Source: Variovorax sp037204085 (lineage in GTDB: Bacteria; Pseudomonadota; Gammaproteobacteria; Burkholderiales; Burkholderiaceae_C). From it: 64,000 nucleotides of DNA. The notes under the pieces are model-generated. The model saw nothing but the letters and a program-made list of their open reading frames with translations, had not been told where the DNA came from and searched no databases. The DNA lies in assembly GCF_037204085.1 (NCBI RefSeq), contig NZ_JBBCBW010000005.1:1-64000 (forward strand), given 5' to 3'. Below, piece by piece: positions 24,682-32,946 of this stretch; within the stretch, counting starts at the first letter, position 1; each line of letters opens with the position of its first letter. A program made the translations under genes and the position numbers.

Positions 24682-26040
24682 ATGTACCGCGATCCAGTCC
24701 AGTCACTCGAACCCTTGCCCAGCCGCAGCGCGGCCCCCCACGCATTGCGCGTGGGCATGATCGGCATCGGCACCGTCGGCTCGGGCACGTTTCGCGTGCT
24801 GGCCCGCAACCAGGCCGAAATTGCGGGCCGGGCAGGGCGGCCCATCGAGGTGGTGATGGTCGCGGCGCGCAACCTGGCGCGGGCCGCCGCCGTGGTGGGC
24901 GGGAACGTTCCGCTGACGGACGACCCGCTGCGCGTTGCGACGCACCCCGACGTCGACGTGGTGGTCGAAGTGGCCGGCGGCACCGGTCCGGCACGCGACT
25001 GGGTGCTGGCCGCCATTGCCCACGGCAAGCATGTGGTCACCGCCAACAAGGCCCTGCTGGCGGTGCACGGCGCCGAAATCTTCGCGGCTGCGCGGAAGCA
25101 CGGCGTGGCCGTGGCCTACGAAGGTGCGGTGGCGGTGAGCATTCCCATCGTCAAGGCGCTGCGCGAAGGGCTCACGGCCAACCGCATCGAGTGGGTGGCG
25201 GGCATCATCAACGGCACCACCAACTTCATTTTGAGCAAGATGCGCGATGAAGGGCTGGACTTCGGCGCCGCGCTCGCCGAGGCCCAGGCACTGGGCTACG
25301 CCGAGGCCGACCCGGCTTTCGACGTGGAGGGCGTCGACGCCGCGCACAAGCTCACGCTGCTGGCCGCCAATGCGTTCGGCACGCCGGTGCGCTTCGACGA
25401 TGTGCAGGTGGAAGGCATCACGGCCTTGCAGCGGCTGGACGTGGCCTGCGCCGAGCAGCTGGGCTACCGCATCAAGCTGCTGGGCGTGGCGCGGCGGCGG
25501 AAAGAGGGCGTGGAACTGCGCGTCCAGCCCGCGCTGGTGCCCGCCTCGCACCTCATGGCGCATGTGAACGGGTCGATGAACGGCGTCATGGTCAAGGGCG
25601 ACGCGGCCGGCGTGACGATGTACTACGGCGCGGGCGCCGGCTCGGAGCAGACCGCGTCGGCGGTGATCGCCGACCTGGTCGATGTCGCACGCCTGGCGGG
25701 CACCAGTGCCGCCCAGCGGGTGCCGCACCTGGGCTTTCATGCCCATGCAATGAACACACTGCCGGTGCTTCCTCGCGCCGACGTGTGTTCGTCGCACTAC
25801 CTGCGAGTGCCCGTGCATGCAGCGAGCGGCATCGAGGCGGTGGCAGGCTGGGCCGCCGCCCAGCAGCTGCCGGTGCAGCAAATAACGCTTGCGACCGGCC
25901 AGGCCGGCGCTGCCCCGCAAGTGCTGGTGCTGACCCAACCGATGCGGCAAGCCGCGATGGACCTGGCCCTGGGCGCACTCCAGTCGCTCCCGGCGGTGGC
26001 AGGGGCGGTGGCGGCGCTGCGGGTGGAGGAACTGGCGTGA
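24682..26040 (+). CDS. hom: Homoserine dehydrogenase (paralogue with diverged C-terminal domain)
   Basis: A 452-aa enzyme reducing aspartate semialdehyde to homoserine, the branch point for threonine and methionine. It has the nucleotide loop GMIGIGTVGSG (~30-40), NKALLA, the family signature GIINGTTNFILSKM, and DPAFDVEGVDAAHKL with the catalytic Lys. The C-terminal region keeps the ACT-like start YLRVPVHAASGIEAVAGWAA, but the usual PGVLA turn reads SGIEA, so feedback binding may be altered. ATG 24682 follows GGAG. It stands alone, without thrB or thrC, behind an attenuator-like leader, so threonine probably regulates it through translation of the leader. Confidence 0.9.
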   Translation: MYRDPVQSLEPLPSRSAAPHALRVGMIGIGTVGSGTFRVLARNQAEIAGRAGRPIEVVMVAARNLARAAAVVGGNVPLTDDPLRVATHPDVDVVVEVAGGTGPARDWVLAAIAHGKHVVTANKALLAVHGAEIFAAARKHGVAVAYEGAVAVSIPIVKALREGLTANRIEWVAGIINGTTNFILSKMRDEGLDFGAALAEAQALGYAEADPAFDVEGVDAAHKLTLLAANAFGTPVRFDDVQVEGITALQRLDVACAEQLGYRIKLLGVARRRKEGVELRVQPALVPASHLMAHVNGSMNGVMVKGDAAGVTMYYGAGAGSEQTASAVIADLVDVARLAGTSAAQRVPHLGFHAHAMNTLPVLPRADVCSSHYLRVPVHAASGIEAVAGWAAAQQLPVQQITLATGQAGAAPQVLVLTQPMRQAAMDLALGALQSLPAVAGAVAALRVEELA

Positions 26041-26163
26041 AGCGCTTCCTTCTAACTGGGACAGAATGCGCCCGAACGCGGGCGTCTGTACCGCACATGC
26101 AATGGGAGCCGCAATGGATGTCTATGGGTTGGATGAGCTTCAAGCGCGCGAAGGAAAGCGCGC

Positions 26164-26499
26164 GTGAAGCGCTGGTTGATGGCCGTCGCGCTGGGTGGGG
26201 CAGTCCCCGTCTTTGCTCAGCCGGCGGAGCAGCCCAAGCAAGTGGAGGGGGTGTCCTGCGAGGCGGAAGAAGCTGCGCTCGAGCGTGAGATGGACCTTGC
26301 GCGCTCCCGGGGCCAGATGCTGCGCCGGCGACAGCTGGCCGAAACCCTGGCCGCGCTGCGCACGCGTTGTCACGGCTCGGAAACTCAGCAGAGTCGCGCG
26401 GCCCGCATCGACAAGCTCGAGCAGGAGATTCGCACGCTTCGCTCGGAACTGGAGCGCGCCGAAGATCAACTGCGCGACCTGAGAAACGAGCGGCCATAG
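26164..26499 (+). CDS. DUF1090-like periplasmic protein
   Basis: A 111-aa protein with a short signal peptide (MKRWLMAVALGGAVPVFAQ; cleavage near residue 18), then a charged helical region with two Cys (VSCEAEEAALEREMDLARSRGQ and LRTRCHGSE) and a C-terminal heptad-like coiled coil (RIDKLEQEIRTLRSELERAEDQLRDLR). This layout matches DUF1090 (YqjC-like) proteins, whose function is unknown. The GTG start follows GGAAAG. It is convergent with the RIO kinase gene. Confidence 0.75.
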   Translation: MKRWLMAVALGGAVPVFAQPAEQPKQVEGVSCEAEEAALEREMDLARSRGQMLRRRQLAETLAALRTRCHGSETQQSRAARIDKLEQEIRTLRSELERAEDQLRDLRNERP

Positions 26500-26530
26500 A
26501 GGGCTGCCCTGTGAGGCGCAAAGCTGCCGG

Positions 26531-27382
26531 CTAAAGCCGCGGCAGTTGCATGCGCACCCGGCGCGCCGCTTCTTCCTCGCGCGCATCGTCCACTTCGCGC
26601 ATCACGTTGCCCAGGTCGACAGGGCCGGTGTCGCGCACGTGCGTGCCGGTCAGTACCGATTCGACGCGCAGCAGGCCGCGCTCGTACAGGTGCCAGATCT
26701 CGTCGCCGTAGTGCGTGCCCAGCAGCTCCGGCGCAAACTGGCCGAAGAAGTTGCGCAGGTTCTCCACGTCGCGCAGCAGCATGCGCCTCGCGTGGTTGTT
26801 GCCCGCCGCGTCCACCGCCTGCGGCAGGTCGATGACCACCGGGCCGTCGGCCGACAGCAGCACGTTGAACTCCGACAAGTCGCCGTGCACCACGCCCGCG
26901 CACAGCATGCGCACCACCTCCTTCAGCAGGCTGGCGTGGTGGCGCACTGCCTCTTCAGGCGTAAAGGCCACGTCGTTGAGCCGCGGCGCCGCGTCGCCGT
27001 TGGCGTCGGTCACCAGCTCCATCAGCAGCACGCCCTCAAGAAAGTTGTAGGGCACCGGCACGCGCACGCCGGCCGCTGCAAGGCGGTAGAGCGCGTCGAC
27101 CTCGGCACTTTGCCAGATGGCCTCGGTCACCTGGCGGCCGAAGCGCGTGCCCTTGGCCATGGCGCGCGTTTCGCGCGAATTGCGCACGCGGCGGTTCTCG
27201 GTGTAGTCGACCGCCTGCCGAAAGCTGCGCTTGTCGGCTTCCTTGTAGACCTTGGCGCAGCGTGTTTCGTCGCCGCAGCGCACCACGTACACCATGGCCT
27301 CCTTGCCGCTCATCAGCTGGCGTACCACCGTGTCGATCAGGCCTTCGTCGACCAGCGACTGCAGTCGTGGCGGTGCTTTCAT
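26531..27382 (-). CDS. RIO1-family serine protein kinase
   Basis: A 283-aa kinase of the bacterial RIO family. Visible motifs are the ATP loop MSGKEAMVY (~24-32), Lys44 in RCAKVYKEADKRSF, the catalytic loop HGDLSEFNVLL with Asp168 and Asn173, and the metal Asp185 in VVIDLPQAVD. The length is normal. Bacterial RIO kinases are poorly characterised; substrates here are unknown. The start lies 307 bp from the divergent DUF4148-like gene; I see no further gene in that gap. Confidence 0.9.
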   Translation of the reverse strand: MKAPPRLQSLVDEGLIDTVVRQLMSGKEAMVYVVRCGDETRCAKVYKEADKRSFRQAVDYTENRRVRNSRETRAMAKGTRFGRQVTEAIWQSAEVDALYRLAAAGVRVPVPYNFLEGVLLMELVTDANGDAAPRLNDVAFTPEEAVRHHASLLKEVVRMLCAGVVHGDLSEFNVLLSADGPVVIDLPQAVDAAGNNHARRMLLRDVENLRNFFGQFAPELLGTHYGDEIWHLYERGLLRVESVLTGTHVRDTGPVDLGNVMREVDDAREEEAARRVRMQLPRL

Positions 27383-27689
27383 TGATGTTGCTCCCTCGGG
27401 GCCAGCGGGCGGGTCGAGAGGAAGGCCCTCAGGCTTTCCGGGCCGATCTGGTAGGCCGCATCATGCCTGTGCGCGGCGGCTTACTGCTGAGCCATACCTG
27501 CTTTCGCGCGTCATTTCAAAAGCCGCCGCACCGTTTCCACGTCGCGATTACCGAGATTCCATTCGCCAAGGGTTTGTACTTAGATGTGGTCGCAGAATTG
27601 ATTTCACGGACCTGCCCATCAAGCAAGAACGGTTCGAAGCATCTCCAACCAACTTCAAGCCATTGAACACATTGAACAAAGGAAACTGA

Positions 27690-28070
27690 ATGACCGCCTC
27701 CAAGCTCTTTTCCGCCGCTGCATTGGCCCTGGTAGCCGCCGCTGGTGCCGCTCATGCCGAAACCTATGAAGGCGTCCATCCCCTGACCTCCGCCGAGAGC
27801 CGTGCCGACGTGGCCGCCGGCGCCGTGGTTGCCGCGCGTATTGGCAATCCCTACGCCACCGGCGCCGATTCGGGGCCGGCCTATGCGCCGGTTGCCATGA
27901 ACAGCCGCGAAGCCGTGCGCGCCGAAGCGGTGGCCACGGCTCGCAATGCCGATCCGTATGCCGAAGGCGCTTCCTCGGGTGTCGCCCCGATGGTGGCGGG
28001 TGCGGTGGACCGCGCGACGGTGCGCGCCCAAGCCTACGCGGCCGCGCGCGGCGACGCCTTGCCGCTGTAA
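27690..28070 (+). CDS. Small secreted protein, DUF4148-like
   Basis: A 126-aa exported protein. Signal peptide MTASKLFSAAALALVAAAGAAHA with an AHA-E cleavage site. The mature part has three imperfect repeats of the type SRAxVxAxAVxAAR(N/I)xxPYAxGA, and the DUF4148-like YEGVHPLTSAESRADV opening, common in Burkholderiales periplasmic proteins of unknown function. It follows an AAAGGAAACTGA ribosome site. The 307-bp gap upstream (27383-27689) contains no other gene that I can support. Confidence 0.8.
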   Translation: MTASKLFSAAALALVAAAGAAHAETYEGVHPLTSAESRADVAAGAVVAARIGNPYATGADSGPAYAPVAMNSREAVRAEAVATARNADPYAEGASSGVAPMVAGAVDRATVRAQAYAAARGDALPL

Positions 28071-28115
28071 TTGCCGTAGCAGCCACGCTCGTCTGCAAGG
28101 ACGATGTACCCAAGG

Positions 28116-28146
28116 GCCGGTCCTGCGAAAGCAGGTCCGGCTTTTT
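28116..28146 (+). terminator. Intrinsic terminator of the DUF4148-like gene
   Basis: Stem GCCGGTCCTGC (28116-28126), GAAA tetraloop, GCAGGTCCGGC (28131-28141), one T-T mismatch, then TTTTT. Confidence 0.92.
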
Positions 28147-28213
28147 GTTTGGGCACGCCAGCGGCGCAATGCTGAGCTAAGGTAGCCGGTCGGCTCAAGC
28201 CAGGATCTTGAAA

Positions 28214-29191
28214 ATGAACAACAGGCGCAAGCTCGCCGTCGCCGTATTCCTTCTCGCATGCGCAATGAGCCTGGCTGCACAGGCACAGGAGTGGCCGGCA
28301 AAGCCCGTGCGCGTGATCGTTCCCGCGCCGCCGGGCAGTTCGCTCGACCTGATCGCGCGCACGCTGGCCGACCGGCTGCGAACGATGTGGAAGCAGCCCG
28401 TCGTGATAGAGACCAAACCCGGCGCGGGCGGCCTGATCGGCATGGACGCGGTGGCCAAGGCACCGCATGACGGGTACACGCTGGGCATCGGCTTCAACGG
28501 GCCGATTGCCTTCGGCCCCTACATGTACAGCCGCATGCCCTATGCGCCCGCGCGCGACCTGGTGCCCATTGTGCTCACGACCTCGCAGCCCAACGTGCTG
28601 GCGGTGCAGGCCGGCAATCCCGCGAACACGTTGCCGGAGTTCGTGGCCTGGGCGAAGAAGCAGGGCAACGGGTTCAGCTATGCGTCGGTGGGAGCGGGGA
28701 GTTCGTCGCATCTCACGATGGAACTGTTTCGCAGCATCGCCGGCATCGAGGCGGTGCATGTGCCTTATGCCGGCTCGCCGCCTGCGGGGCTTTCGGTGGC
28801 GGTGGGCGATACGCAGGCGCTGTTCACCGTGGCGCCGGCGCTGCTGCCGCTCATTCAGGGCAAGCGCATCAAGCTGCTGGCGATCACCAGCGCAAAGCGC
28901 TCCGAGCTCATGAAAGACGTGCCCACGGTCGCGGAGTCCGGCTACCCCGGTTTCGAGGCGCTGGCCTGGAACGGCCTGTTCACCGCAAGCGGCACGCCGC
29001 CAGAGGTGGTGCGCCGCATCAATGCCGACGTGAACACTGTGCTGCAGGAGCCGGCCGTGCGCGAGTTGCTGGCTGGTCAGGGGCTTGTGGCGGGTGGCGG
29101 CTCGCCTGAAGAATTCAGGTCTTTCATCGACAGCGAAGGACGCAAGTGGGGCGCCATCATCGGCAAGGTCGGCATCCGGCTCGAGCAATGA
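28214..29191 (+). CDS. Bug/TctC-family periplasmic solute-binding receptor (first copy)
   Basis: A 325-aa exported receptor. The signal peptide is KLAVAVFLLACAMSLAAQAQ. The mature protein has Bug-family marks: WPAKPVRVIVPAPPGSSLDLIAR, VIETKPGAGGLIGMDAVAKAPHDGYTLG, and HVPYAGSPPAGLSVAVGD. Bug proteins bind small carboxylates and feed TctAB transporters, but no tctA/tctB lies in the window. ATG 28214 follows AGGA; TTG 28208 is less likely. It begins an operon with two AtuA-type genes and a second Bug receptor. Confidence 0.88.
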   Translation: MNNRRKLAVAVFLLACAMSLAAQAQEWPAKPVRVIVPAPPGSSLDLIARTLADRLRTMWKQPVVIETKPGAGGLIGMDAVAKAPHDGYTLGIGFNGPIAFGPYMYSRMPYAPARDLVPIVLTTSQPNVLAVQAGNPANTLPEFVAWAKKQGNGFSYASVGAGSSSHLTMELFRSIAGIEAVHVPYAGSPPAGLSVAVGDTQALFTVAPALLPLIQGKRIKLLAITSAKRSELMKDVPTVAESGYPGFEALAWNGLFTASGTPPEVVRRINADVNTVLQEPAVRELLAGQGLVAGGGSPEEFRSFIDSEGRKWGAIIGKVGIRLEQ

Positions 29192-29263
29192 TCCGAAATT
29201 TGGATCAATTGATCTGAATTTTCGATTTTACGGATGATGGCGGGCTGCATAAAGTCCGCCTCG

Positions 29264-30658
29264 ATGAATGCCACTGCATCGCCCCCACTGCTGATCGGCT
29301 GCGCTGCCGGCTTTTCCGGCGACCGCACCGATGCGGCCGGGCCGGTGGTCGATACGCTGATCGCCCGGCTGCAAGGCGGCCCGGCGGAGCAACGCGCTTT
29401 CCTGATCTTCGAAACGCTGGCCGAGCGCACGCTCGCACTCGCCCAGCTGCGCCGACGCGACAACCCCGAAGCCGGCTACGAGCCCTTGCTCGATGCCATG
29501 CTGCGGCCCGTGCTGGCGCGTTGCCTTGCGCACGGCATTCGCATCGTGAGCAATTTCGGCGCAGCCAATCCGCGCGCCGCGGCCCGTCACATTGCCCGCA
29601 TGGCGCGCGAACTGGGTGCTGCCGAGCCGCGCATCGCAGTGGTGGAGGGCGACGATCTTTCCGGCCCTGCGCATCTCGCGCTGCTGCACGAAGCGCTTGG
29701 CGCGCAGATGGACGGCCTGCGCATCGTCAGTGCCAACGCCTACATCGGCGCCGAGCCGATTGCCGCAGCCCTCGATGCGGGTGCACAGATCGTGGTGTGC
29801 GGCCGCGTGGCCGACCCGTCTCTCACGGTAGGTCCGGCCATGTCGCACTTCGGCTGGCGCGCCGACGACTGGCACCGGCTGGGCCGAGCCACCATGGCCG
29901 GCCACTTGCTCGAATGCGGCGCGCAGGTCTGCGGCGGCTACTTTGCCGACCCTGGCTACAAGAACGTGCCGGGCCTCGAAGAAGTGGGGTTCCCGATTGC
30001 GGAGATCGATGCCGACGGTCACTGCACCATCGGCAAGGCCGACCGCACCGGCGGCCTTGTGAGCGAGGCCACGGTGAAGGAGCAGCTGCTGTACGAGGTG
30101 CACGACCCGAACGCCTACCTCACGCCCGACGTGGTGGCCGACATTGCCGAAGCCCAGATCGATCAGCTGCCGGACGCTGCGAATCGCGTGGCGTTGTCAG
30201 GCGTGCGCGGCCATGCGCGGCCCAGCCACTACAAGGTCAATGTCTGCCATGAAGGCGGCTGGCTCGCCGAGGGCGAAATTTCTTATGCGGGCCCGCGCGC
30301 CGAGGCGCGTGCGCGGCTCGCGGCAGACGTGCTGCGCAAGCGGCTAGGCAGCCTTGCGCTGCGCGTGGACCTGATCGGTGCGCTGAGCATTTTTGGCGAC
30401 GACGCCGGGCGCATGCTCGCCGATACGCCGGATGCCGGCCTGCGCGATGTGCGCCTGCGTATCGCGGCCTCGCATACAGACCGTGCGCAGGCCGAGCGCC
30501 TCACGCGCGAAGTCATGGCGCTGTACACCTGCGGGCCGGCGGGCGGCGGTGGCGTGCGCACCGCGCTCACGCCGCGGCTCAATACCTTGTCGTGCCTGCT
30601 GCCGCGCGAAGCGGTGCCGGTGCGTTTCGAACTGCTCGGCGCGGAGGCCCTGGCATGA
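29264..30658 (+). CDS. AtuA-like protein (DUF1446, acyclic terpene utilisation family)
   Basis: A 464-aa protein of the AtuA family (DUF1446). Marks include LIGCAAGFSGDRTDAAGPVVD at the start, IRIVSNFGAANPRAAARHIA, IVVCGRVADPSLTVGPAMSHFGW, HLLECGAQVCGGYFADPGYK and KADRTGGLVSEATVKEQLLYEVHDP. The prototype is in the Pseudomonas citronellol cluster, but the reaction is not defined. ATG 29234 or 29237 could also be the start. The stop overlaps the next gene's ATG (ATGA), consistent with a two-subunit complex. Confidence 0.85.
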   Translation: MNATASPPLLIGCAAGFSGDRTDAAGPVVDTLIARLQGGPAEQRAFLIFETLAERTLALAQLRRRDNPEAGYEPLLDAMLRPVLARCLAHGIRIVSNFGAANPRAAARHIARMARELGAAEPRIAVVEGDDLSGPAHLALLHEALGAQMDGLRIVSANAYIGAEPIAAALDAGAQIVVCGRVADPSLTVGPAMSHFGWRADDWHRLGRATMAGHLLECGAQVCGGYFADPGYKNVPGLEEVGFPIAEIDADGHCTIGKADRTGGLVSEATVKEQLLYEVHDPNAYLTPDVVADIAEAQIDQLPDAANRVALSGVRGHARPSHYKVNVCHEGGWLAEGEISYAGPRAEARARLAADVLRKRLGSLALRVDLIGALSIFGDDAGRMLADTPDAGLRDVRLRIAASHTDRAQAERLTREVMALYTCGPAGGGGVRTALTPRLNTLSCLLPREAVPVRFELLGAEALA

Positions 30659-31020
30659 ACACGCCCACAGACTTCGTGGAAGTGCCGCTCTACCGCGCCG
30701 CCCACGGCCGCACCGGCGACAAGGGCGACCGCTCCAACATCAGCGTGATCGCCTGGCATCCGGACCTTTATCCGCTGCTGGCCGAACAGCTCACGCCTGA
30801 ACGCGTGGCCGCGCTGTTTCGCCACCGTGCGCCCTCGCGGGTGCAGCGCTTTTTGCTGCCCAGGCTGCATGCGATGAACTTCGTGCTCGATGCGGTGCTC
30901 GACGGCGGCGTCAACGATGCGCTGAACCTCGATGCGCACGGCAAGGCGCTCTCGTTCCTGTTGCTGGACATGCCCATTCGCGTGCCGCGCCCGCTTGTGC
31001 CGCTGCTGGCGGGGCCATAG
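30655..31020 (+). CDS. AtuA-associated small subunit
   Basis: A 121-aa protein beginning within the stop codon of the AtuA gene. It has the small-subunit pattern VPLYRAAHGRTGDKGDRSNISVIAW followed by LTPERVAALFRH and MNFVLDAVLDGGVNDALNLDAHGKALSFLLLDM. In other bacteria this piece is either a separate gene after AtuA or fused to its C-terminus, so the two should work together. Substrate unknown. Confidence 0.85.
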   Translation: MNTPTDFVEVPLYRAAHGRTGDKGDRSNISVIAWHPDLYPLLAEQLTPERVAALFRHRAPSRVQRFLLPRLHAMNFVLDAVLDGGVNDALNLDAHGKALSFLLLDMPIRVPRPLVPLLAGP

Positions 31021-31068
31021 CGGCAATCCGATTTCTTTTTCCTCACCCATCCATCCGGAGACAAAAAA

Positions 31069-32037
31069 ATGAAACGACGTTCCCTCACCCTTTCGGCCGC
31101 CGCCTTGGCCTTGGTGCCGCTGCTCGGCCATGCGCAGCAGGCCTTTCCAGACAAGCCCATCACCTTCGTGGTGCCCTTTGCAGCCGGCACGGCCACCGAC
31201 CAGATCGCACGCGCGCTGGGCAACAGCATCACGGCGGAAACAAAGCAGCCCGTGGTCATCGACAACAGGGCCGGCGCCAGCGGCTTCATCGCCTCGCAGC
31301 AGGTGGCCAAGGCCGCGGCGGACGGCTACACCGTGCTGATCACCACCAACACCACGCACGCGGCCAACGAGCACCTGTTCAAGAAGCTGCCCTACGACCC
31401 GGTGAAAGATTTTTCGCCCGTTACCGCGCTGGGCAAGGGCGGGCAGATCATGGTGGTGAACCCCTCATTCCCGGCCAAGAGCGTGGCCGAATTCATCGCC
31501 CTCGCGAAGAAGGAGCCGGGCAAGTACAGCTTTGGCAGCGGCAGTTCGTCCAGCCGCATGGCAGGCGAGTTGCTGCAGCAGATGGCCGACATCAAGCTGC
31601 TTCACGTGCCCTACAAGAGCAACACGCTGGCAGTGACCGACCTGCTGGGCGGGCAAATCCACATGATGATCACCGACGCTGCCACCGGGCTGCCGCAGGT
31701 CAAGGGCGGCAAGCTGCGCGCGCTGGGTGTGTCGAGCGCGGCGCGCTCACCGCTCGCGCCTGATGTGCCCACCATTTCCGAGGCCGGCGTGAAGGGCTAT
31801 GAAATGGGCTACTGGTTCGCGGCCTATGCGCCAGCCAAGACGCCGCCGGCGGTGGTCAAGCGCCTCAACGAGCTGCTGGTGAAGGCTGCGAAGAGCGAGT
31901 CTGCCAAGACAGCGTTCTACGAACCCACGGGCACCGAAGTGTTCACCACCTCGGCTGAAGAGCTCGCCAAGTTCCAGACTGCGGAATCGCAGAAGTGGGG
32001 GCGCATCGTGAAGGCGGCCGGTATCGAAGCCGAGTAG
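31069..32037 (+). CDS. Bug/TctC-family periplasmic solute-binding receptor (second copy)
   Basis: A 322-aa exported receptor with a signal peptide (LTLSAAALALVPLLGHAQQ). Bug-family sequence follows: FPDKPITFVVPFAAGTATDQIARALG, VVIDNRAGASGFIASQQVAKAAADGYTVL and LHVPYKSNTLAVTDLLGGQIHMMI. It differs clearly from the first receptor of the operon (the PPGSSLDLI loop is AAGTATDQI here), so the two probably bind different ligands. It lies 48 bp after the AtuA small subunit. Confidence 0.88.
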   Translation: MKRRSLTLSAAALALVPLLGHAQQAFPDKPITFVVPFAAGTATDQIARALGNSITAETKQPVVIDNRAGASGFIASQQVAKAAADGYTVLITTNTTHAANEHLFKKLPYDPVKDFSPVTALGKGGQIMVVNPSFPAKSVAEFIALAKKEPGKYSFGSGSSSSRMAGELLQQMADIKLLHVPYKSNTLAVTDLLGGQIHMMITDAATGLPQVKGGKLRALGVSSAARSPLAPDVPTISEAGVKGYEMGYWFAAYAPAKTPPAVVKRLNELLVKAAKSESAKTAFYEPTGTEVFTTSAEELAKFQTAESQKWGRIVKAAGIEAE

Positions 32038-32059
32038 CCGGGGAAGGCGGCGGCCGCTG

Positions 32060-32890
32060 CTAGCGTACGTTCGCGCTCTTCTTCGGAGCAGTGTGCGCCG
32101 CAAAGCCTGATTCACCCGGCGCGATCTCGTCGCGCAGCGTGAGCGCCGGAATGTCGTAGTCGCCGAAGTTCTGCGGACGAAACGGAATCGGGTCCGTCGT
32201 CCACAGTGTGTCGAGGCGGCGGCCGAGCTCTTCGGTGATTCTTGCGTAGGCGCCTGCATCCACGTTGCCGGTGCGGTAGACCACGTAGGGCGGCAGCACC
32301 TCGAACCCGGGGTAGTACAGCACCCCGTGATGAATGGGAAACAGCAGGTCGTCCATCGGTCCGTTGATGCCTCTGGCGCTGTAGTGCGAAGCCCAGCCGC
32401 CGGTGCTGACCACCAGCATGGCTCGCTTGCCGCTCATCACGCCTTGGCCGAAGCGGTCGCCCCAGTGCGAGTCGGAGTGCTCGCCCACGCCGTAGGCAAA
32501 GCCGTAGGCATAGACGCGGTCTATCCAGCCCTTGAGGATGGCCGGCATCGTGTACCACCACAGCGGAAACTGGAAGATCACCGCGTCTGCCCACAGAAGC
32601 TTGGCCTGCTCGGCCGCGACCTCGTCGCGCTGGGTGCCGGCTTCGAATGCGCGCAACGAGTCGGCTACCGGGTCGAAGTGCGCGCCGGGCTCGATGTGCG
32701 GGAAGTCGTCCGCGTCGAGCGTTGCCTTCCATTGCATGGCGTAAAGGTCGGACACGCGCACCTCGTGTCCGGATTGCACGAGGCACTCCACCATGAACTG
32801 CTTGAGAGATCCGTTGAGGGAGCGCGGCTCGGGATGGGCATGAACAAGAAGAATTTTCACGGTTGCATGTTGCGTTGAATGAAGATGCAT
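32060..32890 (-). CDS. NAD(P)H dehydrogenase (quinone)-type flavodoxin-fold oxidoreductase
   Basis: A 276-aa flavoprotein of the NQO1/KefF/MdaB group: KILLVHAHPEPRSLNGSLKQ at the N-terminus (FMN/FAD-binding loop), FQFPLWWYTMPAILKGWIDRVYAYGFAYG and LVVSTGG in the middle. It probably transfers electrons from NAD(P)H to quinones or nitro/azo compounds. The start could also be the GTG at 32860, where family members usually begin. It is divergent from a LysR gene 56 bp away, the typical arrangement of a LysR regulator and its target. Confidence 0.85.
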   Translation of the reverse strand: MHLHSTQHATVKILLVHAHPEPRSLNGSLKQFMVECLVQSGHEVRVSDLYAMQWKATLDADDFPHIEPGAHFDPVADSLRAFEAGTQRDEVAAEQAKLLWADAVIFQFPLWWYTMPAILKGWIDRVYAYGFAYGVGEHSDSHWGDRFGQGVMSGKRAMLVVSTGGWASHYSARGINGPMDDLLFPIHHGVLYYPGFEVLPPYVVYRTGNVDAGAYARITEELGRRLDTLWTTDPIPFRPQNFGDYDIPALTLRDEIAPGESGFAAHTAPKKSANVR

Positions 32891-32916
32891 GCAGGTTAGG
32901 TTCAGCCGAGCTATAT

Positions 32917-32940
32917 TGGAAATGAATATTCGAAATTCCA
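32917..32940. promoter_or_regulatory. Candidate LysR operator in the divergent spacer
   Basis: An interrupted dyad in the 56-bp gap between the oxidoreductase and LysR genes: TGGAA at 32917-32921 and TTCCA at 32936-32940, with the 8-bp palindrome GAATATTC nested between them. Position and AT-richness fit a LysR-type binding site. Confidence 0.4.
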
Positions 32941-32946
32941 GGAATA

